64,000 bases of DNA from Dermabacteraceae bacterium TAE3-ERU27. GTDB lineage: Bacteria > Actinomycetota > Actinomycetes > Actinomycetales > Dermabacteraceae. Each line of letters starts with the position of its first letter. Positions within the stretch are counted from its first letter, which is position 1. The notes beneath the pieces are model-generated. The model was not told the DNA's origin. It searched no databases and worked only from the letters and a program-made list of their open reading frames with translations. The DNA is taken from the NCBI GenBank assembly GCA_019218415.1, contig JAHUUL010000002.1:518798-582797 (forward strand). The letters run 5' to 3'. Shown in pieces: positions 54,378 through 63,898 of this stretch. A program made the position numbers and the translations under genes.

Positions 54378-56063
54378 TCAGTAGAAAGCCGGCTCCCAGC
54401 CCTGCAAGCCCAGCTTCACCCAGCCAACCTGTCCCGCCTGGTAAAGCGATCCTGCCACCCCCTGCAGCAGAATCAGCCCCGCCACGTTCGAGCCGGCCAA
54501 ACGTATCGAATCGCCGGGAGGGGTAGGCAGTATGCTCACCTGCTGGCTACCGCTGATGGTGCGCGCCTGCAACTCACCGCTCAAGGTCACCCGCCCCAGA
54601 GCAATAATCCCGGTTTCCGCATACCAGTTCGCACTAACCAGCTCGGTCAATCCCGTAAAGATCTGCACAGGATCGGTGAGGGCTCGCGGAGAGCCATCCC
54701 TATTGCGCACGATATTCACAAGATCAACCCGGTTATCGCCCTCCGGGGCGGAGGAAGTCAAAAGTAGTCTGACCCCGTCGCTCGCGAGAGATGCCTCTTT
54801 CACGGTGCGCCCGGCAAGCCAGGGAACCGCCATTTTGTTGGTGCCTCCCCGGGAATCGACCACTAGCACCGCGGCAGGGTTTTCTCTGGCCAGCAACAGC
54901 ACATAGCCAAACTGATCCAGCAACGGCCCGTTATGCACGGACCCCAGGGCCATCACCGTGGGGGCTTCCCCATTTAGAGAAAGCAACAGGTTCGCCCTAT
55001 CCAGGGTAAGAGCGCAATTTATGCGTCCCTCCCGGTAGGCGGGGCCGCGCAATGCCTGGTTTTGCAGCCCGGGAGCAAGCTGCTTTCCTCCGGAGACGAC
55101 GTCCTCCAGGGGAGAAACTATCCCCCTCACTCCGGCAACGTAGGGTCGGTGTCCGGGAAGCGGACGAGGAAGACGGTCGCTGTCCGTCGGAACAGGATTA
55201 TTACGGGAAGTAAGTTCTACCCGCGATACTCCCGGCAAAGACTGCAGGGTTGCCGTTAGCTGGGAAATCACCGCCTGCAATTCGCTAAGCGTGTACCCCT
55301 TTACATCCCTTTCCAAAGAAATCTGGGCCAAACCTCCCGTGCCCAGCTTCACTTCGACAGTACCCGGTGCAAGGAGGTTTGCCACCGGGTTGTCTACCGC
55401 CGGCTGCATCTGCTCACTAGCGCCCTGGGCGAGCAGCGTCAGCGCGCTCGACGCGGAGCGCTGCACCGGGACAAAGCGCACCTCCGGAACCAGGTTTTTC
55501 CTGGCCTTGTCTATAAAGAACAGCGTTGCCGGAACGAAGAGCAGCCGGAACACGGAATCGGAAAGGAATATGCCGTCCGGCGCTTCCGAAATCCGCCATT
55601 CCCCGCCCACTTTCTCCACCGCAAAGTTGATGGTTATCGGCAGATCGGAAAGGTTACGACTGAACGTACCGTCGGCAGAAACCGCGCCGGGAGAACTGAA
55701 CGCCGCATGGATACGAGATTCTTTCCCCAGGGAGACCAGTACGTCTTCCCGACCGGAATACAGGGTCACGGTTTCGCTGGGACGCCAGCGCTGCGCCATT
55801 TCTGGCGTCAGGTAGCGTCGAGCCACGGCATAGTCGCCGTCCTCGTCCACCCCCGCCTGCAGGAATCCGAGCAGCACCTGTTCCGGAGTGTCACCATCGG
55901 CAGGTGGACGCGGACGCAGATAGGGCGCATTGCCCTCCCCCGGGCCGAGCGCGGGGCTACTGTGCACGTCAGAGCTGGTGGGAATGTTGGAACAGGCGCT
56001 GGTAGCGGCGAGCGCAGCAGCCGCCAGCAGCACGCGCCTGGTGGGCCTGGGAGAGCCGTTCAT
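54378..56063 (-). CDS. lpqB: Lipoprotein LpqB
   Basis: 561 residues. Signal and lipobox (LAAAALAATSACSNIPTSS, Cys at residue 24) anchor it outside. A GerMN domain (residues about 160-310, including PVANLLAPGTVEVKLGTGGL) is followed by a beta-propeller-like half. LpqB interacts with MtrB and influences signalling in actinobacteria. It overlaps mtrB by four bases, so mtrA-mtrB-lpqB are coupled. Confidence 0.95.
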   Translation of the reverse strand: MNGSPRPTRRVLLAAAALAATSACSNIPTSSDVHSSPALGPGEGNAPYLRPRPPADGDTPEQVLLGFLQAGVDEDGDYAVARRYLTPEMAQRWRPSETVTLYSGREDVLVSLGKESRIHAAFSSPGAVSADGTFSRNLSDLPITINFAVEKVGGEWRISEAPDGIFLSDSVFRLLFVPATLFFIDKARKNLVPEVRFVPVQRSASSALTLLAQGASEQMQPAVDNPVANLLAPGTVEVKLGTGGLAQISLERDVKGYTLSELQAVISQLTATLQSLPGVSRVELTSRNNPVPTDSDRLPRPLPGHRPYVAGVRGIVSPLEDVVSGGKQLAPGLQNQALRGPAYREGRINCALTLDRANLLLSLNGEAPTVMALGSVHNGPLLDQFGYVLLLARENPAAVLVVDSRGGTNKMAVPWLAGRTVKEASLASDGVRLLLTSSAPEGDNRVDLVNIVRNRDGSPRALTDPVQIFTGLTELVSANWYAETGIIALGRVTLSGELQARTISGSQQVSILPTPPGDSIRLAGSNVAGLILLQGVAGSLYQAGQVGWVKLGLQGWEPAFY

Positions 56064-57724
56064 TCCATTCCTCCCTTGAACCCGAACAGCGTGGGCAGGT
56101 CTGCGGGACCGGTCTGTGTGGGGGCATTAGTTTGCGGGCAGGAAAGGGAGTCCAGTATTTCCCTGGGATCATCCCAATCTCGTTCCAGAGGCAGGGGCGA
56201 TTCTCGCAGGGTGCCCTTTTCCTCTCGCGGCAGGGTGAGGCGGAATACCGCCCCCTTTCCTTCTCTGCCCCAGGCTTGCAGCCAGCCTCCGTGTAGGTGG
56301 GCATCGGTAAGCGAGATGGAGAGCCCCAGCCCGCTGCCGCCCAGCGTGCGCGCCCGGGAGGGGTCTGCACGCCAGAAGCGGTCGAATACTCGCTGCGCGA
56401 CCTCCGGGCTGAGGCCGTATCCGTTGTCCTGCACACTGATGCAGACGGCCTCTTCCGAAGCCCCCAGGTGCACCCAGATGGGTGCCCCCTGTCCGTGTTC
56501 TATCGCGTTCACCAGCAGGTTGCGTAGGATCCTGTCGATCCGGCGGGAGTCCACGCAGGCGTGCATATCGCAATCCAGGGAGTACACCTGCAGCTCACAG
56601 CCGCGTTCTTTCGCGAGCGGACGAATGTTATCTATCGCGAGTTCCACCAGGCGACGCAAATCTTCTTTCTTTGCGTTCAACTGCGCGGCCCCGGCATCGA
56701 AGCGGGAGATTTCCAAAAGATCCGACAGCAGTCGATCGAAGCGTTTCACCTGCGTTGTCATTAGTTCTGCCGAGCGCCTGACGTCGCTCGGGAAAGTTTC
56801 TTTCGCACCGTCAATCACGGAGCTGGCCATGCGAATTGTGGTCAGCGGGGTGCGCAGTTCATGCGAAACGTCGGACACAAAACGCTGCTGCATGTGGGAG
56901 AGGGTGGCAAGCCCCTCCACTTTTTCTTGCAGGGCTGCGGCCATGGCATTAAAGCTCTGTCCCAGCCGGGATAGTTCGTCCGAACCGGAGACCTCAATAC
57001 GCGTTTCCAGTTCACCCGCGGCCAGGCGTTCCGAGGCCGCGGCGGTTTCCCGGATCGGCACGCTCACGAAACGGCCCACCACCAGGGCGATACCCAATAG
57101 GGAAAGCAGAAGGGTGATGCCACCGGCAGCCATCATTTGCTGCACAAAATCTAGCGTTTCCTGTTCGTTGCCCAGCGGGTAAAGGATGAAAAGATCGTAG
57201 CTTCCCGCGCCGGGCACCATCACCCTGGTACCGACCACTATGGCGGGGACCTTGTGCGTTCCTTCCCGCCACAGCACGGACTGCCAGAGCAGTCCGTCGC
57301 TGTGCGCGACCCGTTCACGCATGTCTGCCGACACTACGTCCAAAAGCGCCCTGTCGGTGGTGATCAGTGTCAGGGTGTCGCTCGAATCTACCGGCAGCAG
57401 CGCCACCTGACGCCCATCGTCCGTGGCTGATGACTTGAACGATTGCACGAATACGGTCGCGGCATCCTGCTGCTGGATAGCGGAGGAATCTTTGACGGAA
57501 TCGAGCGCGGTTCCCAGTTCCGAACGCGCTTCCCGAGACTCAATCAGAACCCGGTCACGGCGCTGTTCGAAAAGACCGTGCGCGATGGTCGAGGAAAGCG
57601 AGGCTCCCACGATCACCACGGCAACGGTGCTGAGTGCCACCGTAACTATGACGATTCGGCTGGTTAGGGTCCAGCCGCGCCTATCGAAACGACGGGCAAG
57701 CCGTGCCAGCAGAGAATCGTCCAC
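56060..57724 (-). CDS. mtrB: Sensor histidine kinase MtrB
   Basis: 554 residues, GTG start. Two membrane helices (near 23-45 and 190-212) bracket an outside sensor region of about 140 residues; then HAMP (VSVPIRETAAASERLAAGEL), HisKA box FVSDVSHELRTPLTTIRMAS, and an ATPase domain with VQDNGYGLSPEV and GGSGLGLSISLTDAHLHGGW. MtrB controls MtrA and localises to septa in mycobacteria. One base separates it from the mtrA stop. Confidence 0.96.
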   Translation of the reverse strand: MDDSLLARLARRFDRRGWTLTSRIVIVTVALSTVAVVIVGASLSSTIAHGLFEQRRDRVLIESREARSELGTALDSVKDSSAIQQQDAATVFVQSFKSSATDDGRQVALLPVDSSDTLTLITTDRALLDVVSADMRERVAHSDGLLWQSVLWREGTHKVPAIVVGTRVMVPGAGSYDLFILYPLGNEQETLDFVQQMMAAGGITLLLSLLGIALVVGRFVSVPIRETAAASERLAAGELETRIEVSGSDELSRLGQSFNAMAAALQEKVEGLATLSHMQQRFVSDVSHELRTPLTTIRMASSVIDGAKETFPSDVRRSAELMTTQVKRFDRLLSDLLEISRFDAGAAQLNAKKEDLRRLVELAIDNIRPLAKERGCELQVYSLDCDMHACVDSRRIDRILRNLLVNAIEHGQGAPIWVHLGASEEAVCISVQDNGYGLSPEVAQRVFDRFWRADPSRARTLGGSGLGLSISLTDAHLHGGWLQAWGREGKGAVFRLTLPREEKGTLRESPLPLERDWDDPREILDSLSCPQTNAPTQTGPADLPTLFGFKGGME

Positions 57725-57725
57725 G

Positions 57726-58406
57726 CTATCGCTGTGCGGCCCGGTATCCGATGCCGCGCACGGTCTGCACGATTACCGGGTTATCCGGGTCCTTTTCCAC
57801 CTTGGCGCGCAGGCGCTGCACGTGCACGTTTACCAGCCGGGTGTCGGCAGGCTCGCTGTATCCCCAAACTTCGCGCAGGATCTGCTCCCTGGTAAACACC
57901 TGCCAGGGTTTGCGCACCAGGGTGAGCAGCAGATCGAACTCGATGGGGGTGAGCGGAATATCCACCCCGTCGCGGCTGACCACGTGCGCGTTAACGTCAA
58001 TCACGATGTCGGAGACGTTGTAGCGTTCCAGGCTCGGCACGTCCTGGCGGCGCACGCGCGCCTTAATACGTGCCACAAGTTCCTCCGGTTCGAAGGGTTT
58101 GGTCAGGTAGTCATCGGCGCCCGCTTCCAGGCCCTCAACCACGTCGGCGGTGTCGGTCAGCGCCGTCAGCATGATGATCGGCACCAGCGACTGCTGACGG
58201 ATGCGGCGGCAAACCTCAACCCCGTTCATTCCCGGCAGCATGACATCGAGCAGGATCAGGTCAGGCTCGTAGTCGGCAAAGGAATCGAGTGCTTCCAGGC
58301 CGTCACCGCAAACGCGCGACTCGTACCCCTTGGTACGCAAAACGATACTTACCATCTCCGCAATAGCGGCGTCGTCATCAACCACCAGCACCCGTGCATT
58401 ACTCAT
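57726..58406 (-). CDS. mtrA: OmpR-family response regulator MtrA
   Basis: 226 residues from the ATG at 58406. Receiver with VLVVDDDAAIAEMVSIVL, phospho-acceptor Asp in LILLDVMLPGMNG and Lys in DYLTKPFEPEEL; winged-helix C-terminal half (REQILREVWGYSEPADTRLV then NVHVQRLRAKVEKDPDNPVI). MtrA controls division and wall genes in actinobacteria. It leads the mtrA-mtrB-lpqB operon; the start is 147 bases from the divergent membrane-protein gene. Confidence 0.97.
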   Translation of the reverse strand: MSNARVLVVDDDAAIAEMVSIVLRTKGYESRVCGDGLEALDSFADYEPDLILLDVMLPGMNGVEVCRRIRQQSLVPIIMLTALTDTADVVEGLEAGADDYLTKPFEPEELVARIKARVRRQDVPSLERYNVSDIVIDVNAHVVSRDGVDIPLTPIEFDLLLTLVRKPWQVFTREQILREVWGYSEPADTRLVNVHVQRLRAKVEKDPDNPVIVQTVRGIGYRAAQR

Positions 58407-58552
58407 GACTCCCATTGTGCCATTAGCAACCCCTAGCCGTTTAGCGCAGACATTTTCGACCATCGTCTAATGGCTACGCGAAGATAAGCCAATACGGTAG
58501 TGGATGTCAGGAATTTTTAAGTTGTCACTTAAAGCGAACTTTGGAGACGCAC

Positions 58553-59707
58553 ATGTCCTCACCGAACGAACCCACCGGACAGGCTCCGCAGTATCCTTGG
58601 GCAAACCCGTCGGGGGCCTCTTCTTCCGACAACGCTGCCACCAAGGAACGCCCCAGTTACGGGCTACCCGATCCGAACGCCGCGCAGCAGCACTCACCCG
58701 CACCCGAGACCGCAGCGGCGCAGCGCTCGCTTCCCGAAGCGGATCAGTTCATGCCGCTGCGTCCCCTCGGCCTCGGGGACATCCTGGGCTGCGGGATGCG
58801 TTTTTCCCGCGTCAAACCAAAGGTTATTTTCGGCGTTTCGCTAGTTTTCTATACCTTTGCATTCCTGGTTGCAACGATCGTTACCTCGTTTACCTCCCAG
58901 CGTTACTTCGCCAGCACGTTCTCCCCCACCGCCGCCGTTGACATCGAAAACAACGAGATCGTTCCCGACGGGACAGTTGAATACCTGATCGGCTCCCTGG
59001 GTAGCAGCTTCATCACGATCATAGTGACCACGCTGCTGGCCGTAGCCATAACCCCGCTGGTGCACGCCGCAGTCACGGGGCGGGAACTGAAATTCGAGGC
59101 AGCAATCTCGTCCGTGCGTAAGCACACCTGGCAGGTTCTCCTGCTCATGGTCTTGTACATCGCGGCAAGCGTAGCGGTGCCTGCCCTTATCGGGTCCCTG
59201 TTCGTAGGCCTCGGATTCCTCATGCGCGAATACGTCGCGGCAGTTGTCGTAATTGCCGTCCTGGGTGTGCTCGCAAGCCTATTCGGTCTGCTCTTCGTGT
59301 TCACCCGGTTCCTGTTTTCGCCCTACGCCCTCGTGCTGGAAGATCTCAGCGCGGTGGCCGCTATGAAGCGTTCCTGGCAGCTCACCTCGGGCCGCGCCTT
59401 TTGGCGCATCCTCGGTATCTCGCTGCTGACCATGATCATTTACTCGCTGCTGCAGCAGGTACTGACCATCCTGCCCGGCATCGTCGCCGGTATTGCAACC
59501 GCAATTTTGATACTGGCCTTCCCCGGTCACCCCGTGATGCTCGGCATCATCATGACAGTCATGATCATGCTTGTCGCCTTCCTAGTGGTGGCGCTGACCC
59601 AGCCGCTGCTGACGGCGAGCTACATCGCTCTGTTCTACGACACCAAGATTCGCCGCGAGGGCTACGACGTACAGCTGCAGCGGGAACTGCGTGAGAGCCG
59701 TAGCTAA
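58553..59707 (+). CDS. Membrane protein with a glycerophosphoryl-diesterase-type membrane domain
   Basis: 384 residues from the ATG at 58553 (GGAG nine bases upstream); the start at 58541 would remove that site. The first 75 residues are disordered and Pro/Ala/Gln-rich. Then come about six membrane segments, with the segment FSPYALVLEDLSAVAAMKRS that marks the GPDPase membrane-domain family. No catalytic diesterase domain is present. It leads the operon toward the DUF4129, DUF4350, moxR and DUF58 genes; its stop overlaps the next start by one base. Confidence 0.82.
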   Translation: MSSPNEPTGQAPQYPWANPSGASSSDNAATKERPSYGLPDPNAAQQHSPAPETAAAQRSLPEADQFMPLRPLGLGDILGCGMRFSRVKPKVIFGVSLVFYTFAFLVATIVTSFTSQRYFASTFSPTAAVDIENNEIVPDGTVEYLIGSLGSSFITIIVTTLLAVAITPLVHAAVTGRELKFEAAISSVRKHTWQVLLLMVLYIAASVAVPALIGSLFVGLGFLMREYVAAVVVIAVLGVLASLFGLLFVFTRFLFSPYALVLEDLSAVAAMKRSWQLTSGRAFWRILGISLLTMIIYSLLQQVLTILPGIVAGIATAILILAFPGHPVMLGIIMTVMIMLVAFLVVALTQPLLTASYIALFYDTKIRREGYDVQLQRELRESRS

Positions 59708-60339
59708 TGCTTCCCTGTGACGGCCAGTTCGATCCCGACGGGGCCCGCGAGCTCGTAGAAAAGGAGCTCGCGGACCCCCGCTATCGGGATGCTCCGAACC
59801 TGGTTGAGGAAGCCTTTGCTGCGATACGCCGGTACCTAAACGGGCTGAAGCTAGACGATGCGCTGGGCGGAAACCTCACCTATCTGCTGCTGGCTCTAGT
59901 CTTCGTGTGCATCACCGCGCTCGCCATCTTTCTTTTCCTGCGTTCGGGTGGTTTCACCGCCGAGGCGCGGGCACGCAAAGCCGTCAGCCTTTCCTCGGAC
60001 GCCTCGCTCAGTGCCCTGGAACTACGCAACCAAGCCGGTACCGACCTGAAAAACCAGGCATATCGCGAAGCCACGCTAACCGGTATGCGCGCCCTGGTCA
60101 GGGACATGGAAGAACGTACGCTCTTGCACGTCAAGGAGGGCACCACCGCGCATGAGGCGAGCACGGAAATAGCGCGCTTTTTCCCTGCCCTTGCCACACA
60201 GCTACAACGCGCGGCGCAAAGCTTTGACCGGGCCGCCTATTCGGAGCGCCCAATCAGCGCGGATGACGCCACCAAAATGGTGCAGCTGGCTAAATACCTG
60301 CACGAGAGCCAAGCGGAGGTGAAAGAAGATGAGCAGTAG
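59707..60339 (+). CDS. DUF4129 family membrane protein
   Basis: 210 residues. One membrane helix near residues 58-78 (YLLLALVFVCITALAIFLFL); the DUF4129 region (YREATLTGMRALVRDMEERT then HEASTEIARFFPAL) follows. DUF4129 is a transglutaminase-associated C-terminal domain found in MoxR operons; function unknown. Overlaps the DUF4350 gene by 11 bases. Confidence 0.85.
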   Translation: MLPCDGQFDPDGARELVEKELADPRYRDAPNLVEEAFAAIRRYLNGLKLDDALGGNLTYLLLALVFVCITALAIFLFLRSGGFTAEARARKAVSLSSDASLSALELRNQAGTDLKNQAYREATLTGMRALVRDMEERTLLHVKEGTTAHEASTEIARFFPALATQLQRAAQSFDRAAYSERPISADDATKMVQLAKYLHESQAEVKEDEQ

Positions 60340-61504
60340 GAAAAAAGTCCTCATCATTACCGCCGCAAGCCTCTTCTTGCTGTTTTCCATGATTTGGATA
60401 CTCTTGCGAGGCTTTTACATTTCGGGATATTTGGAGCCTTCCTCGCCCGAACCGCAGGGTTCCCGCGCGCTAGTCACCGTACTACGGAAAAACGGCACAG
60501 AGGTCACCGAACGCCGCAGCGTGCGCGGAGCCGTGAAGGATCTAGAGAAGGGCAACACCCTTCTCATTACAAGCCCCTCTACCCTTTCCCGGAGACAGCT
60601 TGCTTATCTGGAGGAACACCTCCAATCCGACACCGCGAAGAAGGGGCGGATAGTCCTGGTTAGCCCTAATCAGCAGGTGCTTAGCATCATGGCACCGGAC
60701 ATTTGGCCGGCCGCCACCGTCGACGATCCCGATGCTGCCGCCCAGGGAGAGCAGTGCATGTTAAACACCCGTGCCCGCCGTATTTCCGCCGGTTCCCCGA
60801 CCAGCCATCGCAAGAGCCTGCGGGATAAATTAATCAAAGAATATCCCGGCGTGCTTTTTAGCGTGCACGGCTCAGCTAACGCCTGTTTCCTGCACGATTC
60901 TCAGGTGAGCGTCGCTAAACAGGGCAGGGTGGTAGTGGTAGGTTCCGGCGCTCCCTTCACAAACCGGCTACTGGCGAGCCAAGACAACGCCGCTTTCGCC
61001 CTTAACCTGCTTTCTCAGGGAAAGCCCGTCACCTGGTATCTGCCTAGCCCCGACGACCCCAGCTCGGATCCGGGGAGCAGCGTCGTGGACTATCTGCCCT
61101 CCGCTATTAACCCCTTTGTAGACGGCCTGACATTGCCTGTCTTGCTGCTGCTCATCGCGAGTTGGCACCGGCTCGGCCCCGTTGTTAGGGAGCCGCTGCC
61201 CGTTACCGTTCCCGCAGCCGAGCTGACCCGCTCCCGGGCACAGCTCATGATGCGCTTTCGCCAGCGAGAGCGCGCTGCCCACGAGCTACGCGCCAAGACT
61301 CGACGCGAACTGGTAACGCTGCTCGGGGGTCCTGCCTCAGCCAGCAGCGAAGAGCAGATTGCCTTCCTGCAAAAAGCATCTCCCAAAAACTCAGGCAGGT
61401 TGCGCGAGCTGCTCACAGACTCCCCGATCAAGAACAACAGCGAGCTACGCCAACTAGCCGAAGACCTCATCCACCTCGAAAAGGAGACCCGCCGTGACCG
61501 TTAG
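60329..61504 (+). CDS. DUF4350 family protein
   Basis: 391 residues. N-terminal membrane helix (KVLIITAASLFLLFSMIWIL), a DUF4350 core (RALVTVLRKNGTEVTERRSV, NTLLITSPSTLSRRQLAYLE), a second membrane segment (TLPVLLLLIASWHRLGPVV), and a helical cytoplasmic tail. Overlaps moxR by 11 bases. In actinobacteria this gene stands between DUF4129 and moxR genes, implying a shared complex at the membrane; function unknown. Confidence 0.85.
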   Translation: MSSRKKVLIITAASLFLLFSMIWILLRGFYISGYLEPSSPEPQGSRALVTVLRKNGTEVTERRSVRGAVKDLEKGNTLLITSPSTLSRRQLAYLEEHLQSDTAKKGRIVLVSPNQQVLSIMAPDIWPAATVDDPDAAAQGEQCMLNTRARRISAGSPTSHRKSLRDKLIKEYPGVLFSVHGSANACFLHDSQVSVAKQGRVVVVGSGAPFTNRLLASQDNAAFALNLLSQGKPVTWYLPSPDDPSSDPGSSVVDYLPSAINPFVDGLTLPVLLLLIASWHRLGPVVREPLPVTVPAAELTRSRAQLMMRFRQRERAAHELRAKTRRELVTLLGGPASASSEEQIAFLQKASPKNSGRLRELLTDSPIKNNSELRQLAEDLIHLEKETRRDR

Positions 61505-62447
61505 CCCGCGCGAACAGCTAACCCAGATCAGCCACGAAATCCATAAGTCCGTGGTGGGGCAGGACGCCGCCGTAACCGGCCTGGTCGTCGCGCTCCTCAG
61601 CCGCGGACACGTACTGCTAGAGGGTGTCCCCGGCGTCGCCAAAACCCTTTTGGTGCGTTCCCTGGCCGCTGCCCTGGACGTGGAGATGCGACGCGTCCAG
61701 TTCACCCCCGACATGATGCCGGGCGACGTCACCGGCTCCCTGATCTACGACGCGGCCACTTCTAATCTGGTATTCCGTGAGGGACCGGTATTCACCAACC
61801 TGCTGCTGGCCGACGAAATCAACCGCACGCCCCCCAAGACGCAGTCGGCGTTGCTCGAAGCCATGGAAGAGCGGCAGGTCAGCGTCGACGGTGCCGCGCG
61901 TAAGCTACCCGTCCCGTTCATGGTTGTTGCCACCCAAAACCCGATCGAATTTGACGGTACCTACACTCTTCCGGAGGCTCAGTTAGACCGCTTCCTCCTC
62001 AAGATCAACCTGCCGCTACCCGGTAGGGAGGAAGAGATAGACGTACTTAGCCGGCACGCCGCAGGGTTTGATACTTCCAACCTGGCCGCAGCGGGTCTGC
62101 GCGCGGTAGCCACCCCCGATAGCCTGGCTGCGGCCCAGGAAGAGGCAAACCGGGTCACGGTAGAAAAGGCCATTACGGAATACATAGTCGATATCTGCCG
62201 GGCCACCCGGCAGTCCCCCAGCGTCGCCATGGGGGTTTCTCCCCGCGGCGCTATCGCCCTCATGCGCTGCGCACGCTCGTGGGCATACCTGACCGGCCGC
62301 GACTTCGTTACCCCAGACGACGTAAAGGCTCTGGCCGCCCCGGTTCTCAGCCACCGCATGAAACTGACCACCGAAGCGCAACTGGACGGAGTCAACCTCG
62401 CCGGGGTGCTCTCCACCGTGCTCTCCACCGTTCCGGTACCGCGCTAG
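61494..62447 (+). CDS. moxR: MoxR family AAA+ ATPase
   Basis: 317 residues, GTG start inside the DUF4350 end. Walker A LEGVPGVAKT (near residue 44), Walker B LLLADEINRTPPKTQSALLE, sensor 1 VVATQNPIEFDGTYTLPEAQ, and a C-terminal lid domain. MoxR ATPases act as chaperones that mature or switch partner proteins, often working with DUF58/VWA proteins; the DUF58 gene starts three bases after its stop. Confidence 0.96.
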   Translation: MTVSPREQLTQISHEIHKSVVGQDAAVTGLVVALLSRGHVLLEGVPGVAKTLLVRSLAAALDVEMRRVQFTPDMMPGDVTGSLIYDAATSNLVFREGPVFTNLLLADEINRTPPKTQSALLEAMEERQVSVDGAARKLPVPFMVVATQNPIEFDGTYTLPEAQLDRFLLKINLPLPGREEEIDVLSRHAAGFDTSNLAAAGLRAVATPDSLAAAQEEANRVTVEKAITEYIVDICRATRQSPSVAMGVSPRGAIALMRCARSWAYLTGRDFVTPDDVKALAAPVLSHRMKLTTEAQLDGVNLAGVLSTVLSTVPVPR

Positions 62448-62449
62448 CC

Positions 62450-63745
62450 ATGGCCCTGACCCGACGTCCCGCTTGGCTCGGGATAATCAGCCTATTTTCC
62501 CTGCTCTGGTTTCCCGATCTAACGGTTGTTCTGCTGTTGTGGGCCACGCTGCTGCTACTCATCCTGCTCGATTTCCTGCTCACCCCTTCGGCGAAAAAAC
62601 TGAGGGTAGCGCGTGAACTTGGCGAACAGGTCCGGCTGGGGGAAGACCTCGATGGCAGGCTGCTCATAACCAATCCCTATCGGCGCACCATCAAAGTCGT
62701 TTTACGGGATGCCTTTAACCCCTCCGCGGGCCTCGCGGCTAACCAGCGCTTCAAGCTGCGCATCCCCGGCGGGGAAAGACGCGCTGCAGAGGAAACCTTC
62801 GTACCTACCCGGCGCGGCCGACACTACAGCCGGGGCGTATGGGTAGAGGTATTTGGCCCCCTCGGGTTCGTTAGTAAGACTGCCCGGCTTGAGGCGCCCG
62901 GTGAGTTCAACGCGCTCCACCCGTTTGCCGCTCGCAAATACCTGCCCTCACGACTACGCAGATTGCAGGAGATCGAGGGCGGCAGCGTGGTCCTCACCCG
63001 CGGACAGGGTAGCGAGTTCGATTCGCTGCGTGACTTCGTGGACGGTGACGACGTGCGTTCGATCGACTGGCGAGCTACCGCCCGCCGTAAAGAGCTGGTA
63101 GTACGCACCTGGCGTCCCGAACGCGACCGACAGGTGCTGATAGTCCTGGACACCTCGCGCACCAGCGCTATTCGTATCGGCGAGGGCACCCGCCTCGACT
63201 ACGCGATTGACGCGGCGCTGCTGCTCGGCGCGCTCGCCTCACGGGCCGGGGATAGGGTTGACCTGCTCTGCATGGATCGCGTACCCCACGCCCGCCTAGC
63301 CGGGGAGGCTCCGAATAACCTGGTGCCCGCCATGATCGACACAACCTCCGCGCTGTTCCCCGCCCTCGTAGAAACCGACCACAAACGCCTGGTGAAAGAG
63401 GTTATGTCCTGCGCCAAGAAAGGTTCCCTGGTGGTCTTACTCAGCTCTCTGGATGAGGGATCGCTAGAAAACGGGCTGCTGCCGGTGGCTTCCCAACTGA
63501 CGGCCGACTACAACCTGCTGGTGGCTTCCGTGAGCGACCCACTGCTCCCGGAGATGCAGGAGAAGCACGGCAACGTGCGCGAAGTGTACGAGGCCGCCTC
63601 CGCTTCGCAGACGCTCGTACAGCAGCATCGCGCGGCAGAGATGCTCCACCGCAGCGGAGCACTGGTGGTGGACGCTCCCTCAGATAGTCTGGCCCCCAAA
63701 CTTAGCGACACCTACCTGGCTCTCAAGGCAGCGGGCAAGCTCTAA
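62450..63745 (+). CDS. DUF58 family protein
   Basis: 431 residues from ATG at 62450. Two membrane helices (residues 9-43) precede a beta region and a DUF58/VWA-like part with the signature RGQGSEFDSLRDFVDGDDVR and SIDWRATARRKELVVRTWRP. VWA-like folds bind metal and partners, and DUF58 proteins are the usual companions of MoxR. It ends the operon; a long perfect hairpin follows 19 bases later. Confidence 0.93.
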   Translation: MALTRRPAWLGIISLFSLLWFPDLTVVLLLWATLLLLILLDFLLTPSAKKLRVARELGEQVRLGEDLDGRLLITNPYRRTIKVVLRDAFNPSAGLAANQRFKLRIPGGERRAAEETFVPTRRGRHYSRGVWVEVFGPLGFVSKTARLEAPGEFNALHPFAARKYLPSRLRRLQEIEGGSVVLTRGQGSEFDSLRDFVDGDDVRSIDWRATARRKELVVRTWRPERDRQVLIVLDTSRTSAIRIGEGTRLDYAIDAALLLGALASRAGDRVDLLCMDRVPHARLAGEAPNNLVPAMIDTTSALFPALVETDHKRLVKEVMSCAKKGSLVVLLSSLDEGSLENGLLPVASQLTADYNLLVASVSDPLLPEMQEKHGNVREVYEAASASQTLVQQHRAAEMLHRSGALVVDAPSDSLAPKLSDTYLALKAAGKL

Positions 63746-63764
63746 CGGCTATCTCCGCTGAGAG

Positions 63765-63812
63765 GACGGCTGCGGGGCGGATGCTTACAAGCATCCGCCC
63801 CGCAGCCGTCTG
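63765..63812. terminator. Long perfect hairpin after the DUF58 gene
   Basis: The arms GACGGCTGCGGGGCGGATGC and GCATCCGCCCCGCAGCCGTC are perfect complements, with TTACAA as the effective loop. No T run follows on either strand, so termination is inferred mainly from the stem and position. Confidence 0.7.
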
Positions 63813-63898
63813 TTCCGCTAAACCGCTAAACCGAACTTAGAGGACTGGCGGCAATAAGAGAAACCCGAATTAGGCAGCTTGGTAAGCAGCAGCGAGAG

